A DNA stretch of 64,000 nucleotides from Arenibacter sp041392165 (GTDB lineage Bacteria > Bacteroidota > Bacteroidia > Flavobacteriales > Flavobacteriaceae). Within the stretch, counting starts at the first letter, position 1, and each line of letters begins with the position of its first letter. Positions 1 to 7,727 of this stretch are shown piece by piece. The position numbers were made by a program, and so were the translations under genes. The notes under the pieces are model-generated. The model was not told the origin of the DNA and made no database searches. It was given only the letters and a program-made list of their open reading frames with translations. The DNA lies in contig JAWKMN010000004.1 in the NCBI GenBank assembly GCA_041392165.1, positions 337,955 to 401,954 of the forward strand. The letters run 5' to 3'.

Positions 1-1773
1 TGCAATGTGGATTTTGCAGTATTCAAAAAAGGTATCGAACTTATAATTTTTGTCTCCATTTTTCCACATCCATTCGTAATAGTCGGTAATCAAAAATTCC
101 AAAACGGTATTTGTTATTTCTGATCCGCCTATATTCCCATCCTGACCAATAATCAATTTTAGAAGGGTTACAAGGTAAACTAGCTTTCCTTGAGCCAACG
201 TTTTGCCCTTGACGTCACTTTCAAGAGAATCATATTTGTCCATTAAAAAGGGGTTGAATGTAAACGGCTTTTCATCATCGTGCTGCAACGTTACACCGCC
301 AAATACTTCAGTAAGTCTATCGTATGAGTTGCCATCTTCCATAATTATGGCCTCCGCGCCCTGTCTTAGTTCGGAAGCAAAATAATGATTGGCTAAATAA
401 GACTTGCCACCACCTGATCCCGAGGCAACCAACATGCCCCGATTGAAGATCCAATCTTTTTTTTCCGGTTCCCTGTACACAGATACTGAAAGCGGTTGGC
501 CAGATATTCGGTCAACCAACCGCAATCCATCAACAGCCCTGGTTGCATCTTTATAACCACCTTCAAAATAGAGTAGGGCAGTGGCCATATCACTGGGCAT
601 GGGCATGTACATATCGGAAGATATCCCGATTGCGTTTCCGGCTACACCTGCAAAGAAAAGGTTCTTACGGTCTATGGTGTTGTGTTTGGCATTTATCCTT
701 AGTTTTTTGAAAGCGCCTGTAATGGAATTTTCCATTTGCTTGGGCTGATTCCCGACTTCTTCAAAACCAAAAACATTGAGATGGTAAAAAACAGATTCCT
801 TATGATTTTCCAAAATTTCTTTGGTATAATCATAAATCTGGTCCGCATAGATGGCATTGCTGTCATCTTTTTTGCCATTACCGAACCGTAGAAAGCTTTT
901 GGCTTTTTTTCTTAAGCCTGTGAGGACTTTTTCTTGATTTGGAATATAGATATATTGGTTAATAATGTGCTCATGGGGAACTTTGAAACCTAAAGAAAAA
1001 AGATTGCCTATAGGAAACCGGTTTTGTCGGGTAGTGAACTTTCCATAAAATTCGTAGGTACCGATATGGTCCTTATTAAACTGGTCCAAGTTTTCAAGGG
1101 TAAAAAACTGTCCTTTTTTATTTCCCACATGTATGGTGTTGTTGTCAAAATCTACATCCACCCGATTTGTGTTATTTTCCTTAAGGCCAAAATATTTGGC
1201 GTAATGTCCATTTTGGGAAAATAAGTCGTTGTATTCAAGAATATGCGATGCTATGAGTCCAGTGGAATTGATCAGATTGTTCACGTTCTGTACCTGAGCT
1301 TCAAAATCTGCTATCAAACTACTATTGATGAATTCATCGGGAACGGTTTGGGTCAAATAGAAATCCCGGTTTTTCTCTAAAAAGGAGTTCGCCCGTTTGG
1401 AACTGTATTTGATATAGTTTTCTGGAACAACACTAATATATAAATAGTGCGTTCCAACTAAATAGGGGCGACCTTGAAAATGTTTTTCGTTTGCCCTTTC
1501 CATCATATCGCCCTGCAGTCTTTCTGATATGGGCGTATAGTTTTCCTGGAGGAAGAAATCTTGCCTATGCAAGAGTCTATTTGGGCCTAAAATATTTATG
1601 ATGTTCAAGAAAAGTTCTTGAAGGGTACCATAGTCTTTGCTGTCCAATGTGAACACTTCGGGTAGAATAAGCTGTAATGGAATTGTTAAACATCCCCTTT
1701 CTTTTGATATTAATGCCTGCCGTTCATATCCGTATATAGGGAATGCATCCCAAAGAGTTACCTGTTTTCCCAT
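1..1773 (-). CDS. traG: Conjugative transposon ATPase TraG (VirB4 family), 3' end outside window
   Basis: Open for 591 codons from an ATG at 1771-1773 to the left edge without a stop, so the gene is partial at its C-terminus. It starts MGKQVTLWDAFPIY. A Walker A motif (ASGSGGGKSY) lies near residue 450-460, preceded by the NRGM that is typical of Bacteroidetes TraG/VirB4 ATPases. These proteins are about 800 residues, so roughly 200 are missing. The family powers assembly of the type IV secretion channel at the inner membrane. The start overlaps the end of traF by 16 bases, which indicates translational coupling in the leftward tra operon. The family assignment rests on the motif plus the traE-traF-traG order. 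Confidence 0.88.
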   Translation of the reverse strand, partial: MGKQVTLWDAFPIYGYERQALISKERGCLTIPLQLILPEVFTLDSKDYGTLQELFLNIINILGPNRLLHRQDFFLQENYTPISERLQGDMMERANEKHFQGRPYLVGTHYLYISVVPENYIKYSSKRANSFLEKNRDFYLTQTVPDEFINSSLIADFEAQVQNVNNLINSTGLIASHILEYNDLFSQNGHYAKYFGLKENNTNRVDVDFDNNTIHVGNKKGQFFTLENLDQFNKDHIGTYEFYGKFTTRQNRFPIGNLFSLGFKVPHEHIINQYIYIPNQEKVLTGLRKKAKSFLRFGNGKKDDSNAIYADQIYDYTKEILENHKESVFYHLNVFGFEEVGNQPKQMENSITGAFKKLRINAKHNTIDRKNLFFAGVAGNAIGISSDMYMPMPSDMATALLYFEGGYKDATRAVDGLRLVDRISGQPLSVSVYREPEKKDWIFNRGMLVASGSGGGKSYLANHYFASELRQGAEAIIMEDGNSYDRLTEVFGGVTLQHDDEKPFTFNPFLMDKYDSLESDVKGKTLAQGKLVYLVTLLKLIIGQDGNIGGSEITNTVLEFLITDYYEWMWKNGDKNYKFDTFFEYCKIHIA

Positions 1774-2081
1774 AACAATAGATTTTTATAGTCATTGCCT
1801 ATTTTGATGGAATCAGGTTTGGAAGCATCGGCAAGTTTTTTGACAAAGCCATTGGCGCCATAGGTCCTAGAGTAAAACAGCAAGATCATGAATACGACGA
1901 CAATTGCTATACCAGTAATTAGCAAGGCCAACAACATAGAAATAAAAACGGATAGGACAAGGCCTGTTATGATTGCCGCCGTACCAAGGTATACGCAGTA
2001 AAAAATGTATTTTGCGTTGAGACCTTTGTAATAGACATCTTTTTGCAGCCCTTTCTTTATAGGAATGTGGCAGTTTTCCAT
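1758..2081 (-). CDS. traF: Conjugative transposon protein TraF (DUF4133-like)
   Basis: 107 residues. The N-terminus (IPIKKGLQKDVYYKGLNAKY) has the pattern of DUF4133 proteins, which begin with a short 'INKG...FKGLKAQY' segment followed by two close membrane helices. Here the helices cover about residues 28-50 and 51-72. The protein is a small inner-membrane component of the Bacteroidetes mating channel, comparable in position to VirB3. It lies between traE and traG, 12 bases after traE, and overlaps traG. Identification is by motif, size and gene order. Confidence 0.82.
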   Translation of the reverse strand: MENCHIPIKKGLQKDVYYKGLNAKYIFYCVYLGTAAIITGLVLSVFISMLLALLITGIAIVVVFMILLFYSRTYGANGFVKKLADASKPDSIKIGNDYKNLLLWENR

Positions 2082-2093
2082 AATACGGGAAAT

Positions 2094-2414
2094 TTAGATG
2101 TTAGCTATTTCCTCACCTATGGCGATCAGAGCAAAAAAAATGGCGATTCCAATAATAATCTTGCCCAATTTATTGGCCAGGTCCGTCTGCTGATCTCGAA
2201 TATAGAGATAGGTCAAACCTGTTATGGCAATGGCCACACCAGCAATAACCTTAATAATATCGACAATTTCCCTGGAGAGGTTTTTTGAATCGTTCTTGAA
2301 ATCCTGTGCTTCCTGAAGCAGTTGATCGAATTGACCATAGGAGCACACGGTTATGGATAACAGAATTAAAAATAGAAGAAATGTTTCAATTTTCGGATTC
2401 CGGCGGTATTTCAT
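2094..2414 (-). CDS. traE: Conjugative transposon protein TraE (DUF4134-like)
   Basis: 106 residues from the chosen ATG at 2412-2414. A longer start at 2453 is possible but would overlap the upstream gene by 68 bases and would bury the signal peptide. From 2414 the protein starts with a basic N-region and a hydrophobic signal segment ending near CSYGQ. Two membrane helices follow (about residues 50-70 and 84-102). This is the DUF4134/TraE plan: an exported, small two-helix protein in the position of the VirB2 pilin-like subunit. It is immediately followed by traF. Function is by family and gene order. Confidence 0.8.
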   Translation of the reverse strand: MKYRRNPKIETFLLFLILLSITVCSYGQFDQLLQEAQDFKNDSKNLSREIVDIIKVIAGVAIAITGLTYLYIRDQQTDLANKLGKIIIGIAIFFALIAIGEEIANI

Positions 2415-2736
2415 TGGCCGTATCCTTGTTGCGGATGACTTTGAGTTTTTCATGCTTTTTGCGAGTTATGGAATTTGAATCATCTTCAAATGAACCCTCT
2501 CTAAAAGCTTCCAAAAGTTTAGAAGTGTCTTCCACTTCGTTTATCTGGTCGAGTACAGCGTTTAAATCGGCTTTATCATTATCTGATTTATATACAAATT
2601 TATCATTTAAACGCAAATAACCTAATTTTTTTGAATGTTTTTTTGTTTTTGTGCTTTTTTTGGATAATAGCACCCACATGATATACCCGTACCAAACAAT
2701 GGCAAGACCAAACAATATGTACCAGTAACTGCTCAA
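2386..2736 (-). CDS. Small membrane-anchored protein in the TraC/TraD position
   Basis: 116 residues with one N-terminal transmembrane helix (about residues 5-24, YWYILFGLAIVWYGYIMWVL), a lysine-rich stop-transfer stretch (KKSTKTKKHSKK), and an acidic, probably cytoplasmic tail. I do not recognise a named domain. It sits between the TraB-like gene (9 bases away) and traE, whose start it overlaps. That is where other Bacteroidetes conjugative transposons carry poorly conserved traC/traD genes. A role in the mating apparatus is inferred from position only. Confidence 0.7.
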   Translation of the reverse strand: MSSYWYILFGLAIVWYGYIMWVLLSKKSTKTKKHSKKLGYLRLNDKFVYKSDNDKADLNAVLDQINEVEDTSKLLEAFREGSFEDDSNSITRKKHEKLKVIRNKDTANEIPPESEN

Positions 2737-2745
2737 ATTTCAGTT

Positions 2746-3192
2746 TTATTTTTGCTCAATGAGCGTAATTAATTTTTCATAATTTCTATTCGTAAAATCC
2801 ATCAAAACCTTTCGGATCAAATCATTCCTTGAGGTTTTGACACCCATTTTGTAGGAAATACCCATTGCCAGTTTTTCGTACTTCATTGCACAATCGCTGT
2901 TGATGGTCATAAAAAAAGTTTCTTTTTTATTTTTCAATTTATCGGTTTGCAATAACACATCCAACTGTTTTCCCATATTATGGTTATTTTCAGAAGGACT
3001 ATCTTCCTTCGGTTTCCTATTTTTCTCCAACTTGTTAATAGCATCCTCCTTTCTAACGTTGAGGGAAGTGGTTTGTTGTTTTAGGCCCATACGATCTAGT
3101 TTGAGCTGTTCTAGCGTACTTGATGTCTCTTGATTTTTATTTGCCATTTGCTCCAGCAGATCAAGTGTGGTGATTTTTTTCTGTTTTCCCAT
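2746..3192 (-). CDS. TraB-position conjugation protein (DUF3408-like, probable ribbon-helix-helix)
   Basis: 148 residues. The first ~85 residues are charged and predicted disordered or coiled (LEQMANKNQETSS, repeated KE/EK). The last ~60 (from FFMTINSD to EQK) look like a compact helical DNA-binding fold of the ribbon-helix-helix kind: a short strand, then CAMKYEKLAMGI and TSRNDLIRKVLMDF helices. This layout matches DUF3408 proteins, which follow the ParA-like gene at the head of tra operons. It starts 11 bases after parA, so the two are probably co-expressed and may act together as an ATPase plus its DNA-binding partner. Family name is moderately sure; function is inferred. Confidence 0.65.
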   Translation of the reverse strand: MGKQKKITTLDLLEQMANKNQETSSTLEQLKLDRMGLKQQTTSLNVRKEDAINKLEKNRKPKEDSPSENNHNMGKQLDVLLQTDKLKNKKETFFMTINSDCAMKYEKLAMGISYKMGVKTSRNDLIRKVLMDFTNRNYEKLITLIEQK

Positions 3193-3203
3193 TGAAATCT
3201 AGT

Positions 3204-3887
3204 TTATAAATTCGATAACTGTTCTAATTCTTCGAGGAATTTTTTAATATCCATATCCCCTTCTTCCTTATTTTCGGGAATAGGGTAGAGGGTATTCCTG
3301 TATTGTTCCTTGTATATAGTCCTGTCCTTGACCACACTTCGCATTATTGGGATGCCGGCTTCTTCGAACTGTTGACGGAGCAATGAAAACTTGTTTTTCC
3401 TTACCAATTTATACTTGTTGAAAAATAAGTTGACACTTTTGAGTACCCGCTCCTCATTGTCCAGAAAGTTGTTCTTTAAGGTAAAATAGAAATTGGAGGT
3501 GCTGTCTATTTCAAATTCGTCGTGGGTAAATGGGATGAAAATATGTTCCACATATAACAGGCCCTTGACCATTTCTATGTTCAGACTCCCGGGTAGATCC
3601 AGTATAATATAATCCATTAGACCGTAATATTTCATAATTGTGTCTTGGATAGATCCCACTGTTACCCGTTCTATAGTGTAAGGCTCCAATTCCTTAATTT
3701 CCGAAGCATCCAAGAAACTAAGTTCACGCTGTCTTTTTTTATAAATCGAATACTGTGGATTGTCACCATCAAGGAGCACTACCTTTTTTCCTTTTGCATA
3801 ATGAAGATTGGAAGCAAGGATAAGGTTTAGGGTCGTTTTTCCTATACCACCTTTTTCACCCACGATACTTATAATTTTTGTTTCCAT
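3204..3887 (-). CDS. ParA/MinD-type ATPase at head of tra operon (TraA-like)
   Basis: 227 residues from the ATG at 3885-3887. The frame is open further upstream to 4004, but those 39 codons read through an ATAT-rich spacer (many Ile/Tyr) and are not credible. A deviant Walker A (GEKGGIGKTT, residues 10-19) stands at the N-terminus, followed by VVLLDGDNPQ (switch I region) and YIILDLPG (Walker B). ParA-like ATPases use a nucleoid-bound gradient to position or segregate DNA; in Bacteroidetes conjugative transposons the equivalent traA begins the tra operon. No classical parB is adjacent; the next gene is the likely partner. The AT-phased spacer upstream may hold its binding site or promoter. 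Confidence 0.85.
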   Translation of the reverse strand: METKIISIVGEKGGIGKTTLNLILASNLHYAKGKKVVLLDGDNPQYSIYKKRQRELSFLDASEIKELEPYTIERVTVGSIQDTIMKYYGLMDYIILDLPGSLNIEMVKGLLYVEHIFIPFTHDEFEIDSTSNFYFTLKNNFLDNEERVLKSVNLFFNKYKLVRKNKFSLLRQQFEEAGIPIMRSVVKDRTIYKEQYRNTLYPIPENKEEGDMDIKKFLEELEQLSNL

Positions 3888-4040
3888 GAAATAGATATTA
3901 GTTTTGATATATACATATATTATTGAGCCGTTATAAGTATATATTGGAATATGAATATATATTAATAGAGATATATTGACATATAAACATATTTGAATAT
4001 GCACCTATATTTATATTTAAATATATGTATATAATTAATT
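3888..4040. promoter_or_regulatory. AT-rich spacer with helically spaced ATAT steps upstream of parA
   Basis: Within about 110 bases (3936-4035) ATAT-type steps recur about every 6-16 bases (near 3939, 3949, 3957, 3971, 3981, 3989, 3997, 4007, 4013, 4021, 4029), mostly close to one helical turn. Such spacing tends to bend DNA, and lies directly before the parA-like gene and its probable DNA-binding partner. It could be an operator, a centromere-like site, or only a low-complexity promoter region. Confidence 0.4.
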
Positions 4041-4082
4041 AATAATCAGGTTTTTATAATAAAAAATTTAATGTAGGATCAT

Positions 4083-4135
4083 ATAAAACCATATCAAAAC
4101 AGATAGGTACAGTGGGAGGTTCCATATGGTTTTAT
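4083..4135. repeat. 12-bp perfect inverted repeat, 29-base loop
   Basis: ATAAAACCATAT at 4083-4094 is matched by its exact reverse complement ATATGGTTTTAT at 4124-4135. The arms are in the regulatory region between the divergent tra and mob operons, so they are candidates for a regulator or relaxosome binding site. Confidence 0.55.
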
Positions 4136-4311
4136 GCATTGGTTTTTGCTGAGGATTTTTGAACTTTTTACTAATCATGTAGAGGATATTATTACCACTT
4201 TTTACGCCTGGATAGAGTTTTGGTTTTTCTTTCATCACCTCAATATGGTTTATTAGTGAAACTCAATTTTGAGAAGTCAGTAAGACGCAATGAAAATTGA
4301 AAGTTGAACTA

Positions 4312-4394
4312 ATCCCGCCATTTTCGGCGGGATCTAAGTTCAATGCCTTGACCCTGGGGTCGATTCTTATTATGGGATTCAGGGCTTGCCCTGA
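4312..4394. repeat. Three consecutive short hairpins
   Basis: Hairpin 1 is ATCCCGCC (4312-4319) with GGCGGGAT (4326-4333). Hairpin 2 is GACC (4350-4353) with GGTC (4358-4361). Hairpin 3 is TCAGGGC (4379-4385) with GCCCTGA (4388-4394). The cluster is in the non-coding region upstream of the relaxase operon. It may belong to the oriT, to a structured RNA, or be a terminator-like remnant; no T-run follows. Confidence 0.4.
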
Positions 4395-4822
4395 GGTTTA
4401 ATACCTTTTAATTAAGTTTTTGAAGGGACGGGATTTATAAAATGCTGGTTTCTGTATAGTTCCAAATCCCTCCGGAAGTCGAGCAACCCTTCCACTACAA
4501 CCCTCCACATGCGGACACGCTTCGCCGGTCCACTCGAGAAGTCTTTCCGTTCCTGTTTTCCTCGACACCCTCGGGACCGCACAAAAGTACAAGCGCCAAA
4601 AAAAGTCGCTTGACCTTTTTTCGCCAACCCACAAAAAAAAGTTGTATTTCGATGATTCTCCTCATTTCCAATACATCAAATAAGACCATATAATTCTTAT
4701 GCCTGTACCCATTAATATCCATATGGCTTGATATGTATTTTAAGTGTAAAAAACTGATTATTAGATTGTTATAATCAATTTTATTCTGCTATATTTATCC
4801 GTGTAGACGGATAGCAAGTTAT

Positions 4823-4859
4823 GTTTTAAGCATCTTAAAACGCCTACTTCTTACGAAGT
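4823..4859 (+). other. Candidate origin of transfer (two hairpins next to mob operon)
   Basis: GTTTTAAG (4823-4830) pairs with CTTAAAAC (4834-4841) over a 3-base loop. Five bases later ACTTC (4846-4850) pairs with GAAGT (4855-4859). Both are less than 65 bases before the first relaxosome gene. Origins of transfer of MOBP systems usually lie beside the relaxase operon and carry such hairpins next to the nick site. I cannot identify the nick sequence, so this is positional inference. Confidence 0.35.
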
Positions 4860-4885
4860 GAAAAACGATAAAATCGATTCAAAAA

Positions 4886-5269
4886 ATGGTTAGTAACAGA
4901 GGCGGGAGAAAGCATTTGGGGGACAGGAAGCGAGAGCATGCCATAACGCTTAGGTTCAATCGCACGGAACTGGAAAAGGTAAAGGCCATCCTGCAATCCT
5001 ATAATCTTGATTTTCGTAAACGGGGAACCGTCGGGCCTTTCCTAAGAAAGCTTATCCTAAACAGGGAAACCATAAAAGAGAAACGAGTTCCAGATGAAAT
5101 ATCGAACCTCAGTTACCAATTGAACAAAATTGGCGCCAACATCAACCAACTCGTCAAGGTGGCCAACTACAAGAATATGCGAAGCCCCAACGCGAACCTG
5201 GAACGGGAGATGGAAAAAGCCAGCGAACTGATGATAGAACTTATAGAAACGATCAACAACGGAAATTAA
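4886..5269 (+). CDS. Mobilisation (relaxosome) accessory protein, MobC/MobA-like
   Basis: 127 residues. The basic N-terminus (RGGRKHLGDRKREHAITLRF) is followed by a short strand and two helices, as in ribbon-helix-helix relaxosome proteins. The middle carries the MobC signature 'ISNLSYQLNKIGANINQLVKVAN' shortened here to LSYQLNKIGANINQLVK (about residues 76-92), which is highly characteristic of this family. The protein binds oriT and helps load the relaxase. Its stop is one base before the relaxase start, so the two are co-translated. Confidence 0.88.
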   Translation: MVSNRGGRKHLGDRKREHAITLRFNRTELEKVKAILQSYNLDFRKRGTVGPFLRKLILNRETIKEKRVPDEISNLSYQLNKIGANINQLVKVANYKNMRSPNANLEREMEKASELMIELIETINNGN

Positions 5270-5270
5270 A

Positions 5271-7565
5271 ATGATAGCAAGGATACTATATCGGAATAAT
5301 GTGCAGGGGATTATGAATTATGTATTGGGAAAGGCGGATAGCATTATACTGGGCTTCCAGAACACCTATTCGGAAACCGATACCAACACAGCATTTTTCG
5401 GTAGGGTCCTTTGCTACCTCGGCAATCGGCACGATTCTGAAAGACGATTTGTACATGCGACTATCAATCTTCCCAGAGGCGAACATTTGGAAGACATGGC
5501 CTTTTTTGAGCTGTCCAAAGCGTATATGAAGTACATGGGTTATGAAGAACAGCCCTATATGGTGGTACGCCACCACGATACTAAGCACGAGCATGTCCAT
5601 ATCGTCTCGACCACCATCAAGGAAGATTGTCTGCAGATAAATCTTTCCAATGATTTTAAAAGGAATGTAGCCACCCAAAAATACCTTGAAAAACAGTTCG
5701 GCCTTTCCCCGTCTCCTGATAAACGACAGGACAGTGAGCTCCCAATTTATGGGACCCCCCAATTTAAGAATCAGGACATTAACGGGGTTAGGTTCTATAT
5801 ACAGGACATTACAAACAACATTCTACAGAAGTACAAGGTGCGAAGTTTTAAAGAATTGTCCGAAATATTGAGACCGCACCATATCCATTTAAGGACGGTA
5901 GACCACAATGGCAGGGATGGCGTATCTTTTGGGGTCGATGTAGAAAATGGCTACAGCTCAAGATTTATCAACGGCTCTACCGTACATCCACAATTAAGCG
6001 GACCAAAACTGCAAAAGGTTTTTGAGCGGAACGTAAGTTCCAAGCTATTACCTATGGTTAAAAATCGTTTGGAAAAGCAAATAGTGACGACATATAAATT
6101 GTTCAAGAACATTCACATGGAAGACCTGCCAGATGTATTTAAATCCTATCAGAATCTGGATTGTGAATTGCTTTACGGAAGGAAAGGCCAACTAAGTGAC
6201 ATTATTATCTATGATAAATCAGGATTTATATGTAGAACTTCGGAAATAAGTTCGAAGATAAATTTTGTAAACCATCCACAGCTAAACAGTTCCGAGAATG
6301 GGCAAACCAGCATAGATGTCGATAGCAACCAGTTTGTACTTGAAATACAAAAACTAATAAAAAATGCTTTTTACAAAGCCTATTTCGATGCCAATAAACG
6401 TGATATCTTGTTATCGGAATTTGTATCGCTCATAAGTTTTAAGGAGGTGCTTCCCTTTTTGGCGAGTTCGGAACGATATGCATTTCTAAACCATTACATA
6501 TCCGAAAATAATGGTAGTACCTTGTTGATTTCAGTACAAAAGGAATTTGAGAGCATGCGAGATATGTTGGGTATAACGGAATCAAAGAAAGAATTCAAAA
6601 TACTGGAAAATAGGGTTTCAATTATAAAAAAGGTATTGGAAGCCAATGTATTCGATATTTCGGGGAGTAAAAGTACCTTATTTCATTTGTTACAAGGTTT
6701 GGGCCTCAAATATAGTAATGGCGCTATATCCTATATCAACTCTGATGTCCATTCGGTTAAGATGTTCCTGGACAATTATTATATACCAAATGAGAATGAA
6801 GCCTACATATCCTTTGGTTGTATCAATCAAAATGAAAGGGTATTGGAAATGTTAATGGAAGAAAGAAGAGCTAGGGCTGCCGATTTAAACGCTACCGCTT
6901 TTTTCCTTCCCATGCTACTGCCCCAACTATATAGCTCAATAACTCTGGATTATCGAAGGCAGTTTGAAGAACATAGCTTAAAGGCATATCTCCATAAAAC
7001 GGAACGGCTTCACTTGCATTACGAAAAATCCGCAATCGATTATATAAAACTGTTCAACGCCAAGGGATTTAATTTTAAGCAAATAGGGAATGATATTTGC
7101 GTCTCCTCTATTTATTCAAAACATGGGGTCAGTATTCCGTTAGCATTAAAAACCCAGGCATATCTTAAATCGATCAAGAATTTGGATCAAGTGTTGAGCG
7201 AGCAATCCAAAACAATATCCAACATATTGGATGAGGGTAGGGGACAACTCAAAAACTTATGGCTTTCCTATTTGATAGAAAAAGAATTATACTTTAAAGC
7301 CGCTTTTATGATGGTCTTCGATAAATTACGTCCAAATTTGGATAAGGACGTTATGGAATACCATTTAGAAAAAGGATTGAGGGAACAGCTACTTCAAGTA
7401 TCCAAACGAAAGTTAAATGCACAACAGACAACTATTTTGCGTAGGAGTGCCTTTGTCTTCAGTACGTTTTTAGGAAATAGACCATATAAGGATGAAGAAG
7501 TATTTAATGGATTTAAGGACGAGCTTACAGATTATTCCAAACGTAAAGGAATTTACCTTTATTGA
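5271..7565 (+). CDS. Relaxase/mobilisation nuclease (MOBP-type, MobB-like)
   Basis: 764 residues. The N-terminal ~250 residues form the relaxase domain. The metal-binding histidine motif HHDTKHEHVHIV is at residues 101-112, matching the HxDT..H.H pattern of this superfamily, and a tyrosine near residue 17 (NYVLGK) is a possible catalytic nucleophile. The remaining ~500 residues are poorly conserved, helix-rich, and without a motif I recognise. The enzyme nicks oriT and leads the strand into the recipient. It directly follows the relaxosome accessory gene. Unlike many relatives, the coupling protein gene is not next to it but 11 kb away on the opposite strand. Confidence 0.9.
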   Translation: MIARILYRNNVQGIMNYVLGKADSIILGFQNTYSETDTNTAFFGRVLCYLGNRHDSERRFVHATINLPRGEHLEDMAFFELSKAYMKYMGYEEQPYMVVRHHDTKHEHVHIVSTTIKEDCLQINLSNDFKRNVATQKYLEKQFGLSPSPDKRQDSELPIYGTPQFKNQDINGVRFYIQDITNNILQKYKVRSFKELSEILRPHHIHLRTVDHNGRDGVSFGVDVENGYSSRFINGSTVHPQLSGPKLQKVFERNVSSKLLPMVKNRLEKQIVTTYKLFKNIHMEDLPDVFKSYQNLDCELLYGRKGQLSDIIIYDKSGFICRTSEISSKINFVNHPQLNSSENGQTSIDVDSNQFVLEIQKLIKNAFYKAYFDANKRDILLSEFVSLISFKEVLPFLASSERYAFLNHYISENNGSTLLISVQKEFESMRDMLGITESKKEFKILENRVSIIKKVLEANVFDISGSKSTLFHLLQGLGLKYSNGAISYINSDVHSVKMFLDNYYIPNENEAYISFGCINQNERVLEMLMEERRARAADLNATAFFLPMLLPQLYSSITLDYRRQFEEHSLKAYLHKTERLHLHYEKSAIDYIKLFNAKGFNFKQIGNDICVSSIYSKHGVSIPLALKTQAYLKSIKNLDQVLSEQSKTISNILDEGRGQLKNLWLSYLIEKELYFKAAFMMVFDKLRPNLDKDVMEYHLEKGLREQLLQVSKRKLNAQQTTILRRSAFVFSTFLGNRPYKDEEVFNGFKDELTDYSKRKGIYLY

Positions 7566-7628
7566 TTAGTCAATTTAAATCATAATATAGGAAATTAATT
7601 GCGCAAGATTAGATTAATTAGTGTTGTG

Positions 7629-7656
7629 AACAAGAGTAGGTTCTACCTCTCTTGTT
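7629..7656 (+). terminator. Possible terminator between relaxase and fic genes
   Basis: AACAAGAG (7629-7636) pairs with CTCTTGTT (7649-7656); an inner AGG/CCT can extend the stem. It lies 63 bases after the relaxase stop. The trailing T-run is weak, so the function is tentative. Confidence 0.45.
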
Positions 7657-7664
7657 AAAACAAA

Positions 7665-7725
7665 GGTAATTTTTTATTATATTTACCCTCGTTAATAAAA
7701 CGTAAGTAATTATTACCCTCATTCA
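7665..7725. promoter_or_regulatory. Repeated operator-like sites upstream of fic
   Basis: TTACCCTC occurs at 7683-7690 and again at 7713-7720, exactly 30 bases apart, followed by GTTAA and ATTCA. A GGTAA at 7665-7669 faces the first copy in inverted orientation. The second copy ends eight bases before the fic start codon. The Fic protein has a C-terminal DNA-binding-like domain, so autoregulation is plausible. Confidence 0.45.
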
Positions 7726-7727
7726 AA

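Larger units (their letters stand above)
4041..4885. other. Non-coding region between divergent tra and mob operons
   Basis: About 845 bases with no credible gene. The composition changes sharply: AT-rich flanks surround a GC-richer block (about 4390-4640). Short overlapping ORFs in that block are not supported by any recognisable protein feature. The region contains a 12-bp inverted repeat (4083-4135), three hairpins in a row (4312-4394), and two small hairpins close to the mob genes (4823-4859). It should hold the promoters of both operons and, by position, the origin of transfer. Confidence 0.6.

Noticed and set aside
3888..4004. N-terminal extension of the ParA-like protein
   Set aside because: Reads Ile/Tyr-rich nonsense through an ATAT tract; the family start METKIISIVG fits the ATG at 3887.
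4398..4722. Three overlapping minus-strand ORFs of 71-78 codons
   Set aside because: No start context, domain, or consistent composition; overlapping frames in a GC-rich non-coding block.
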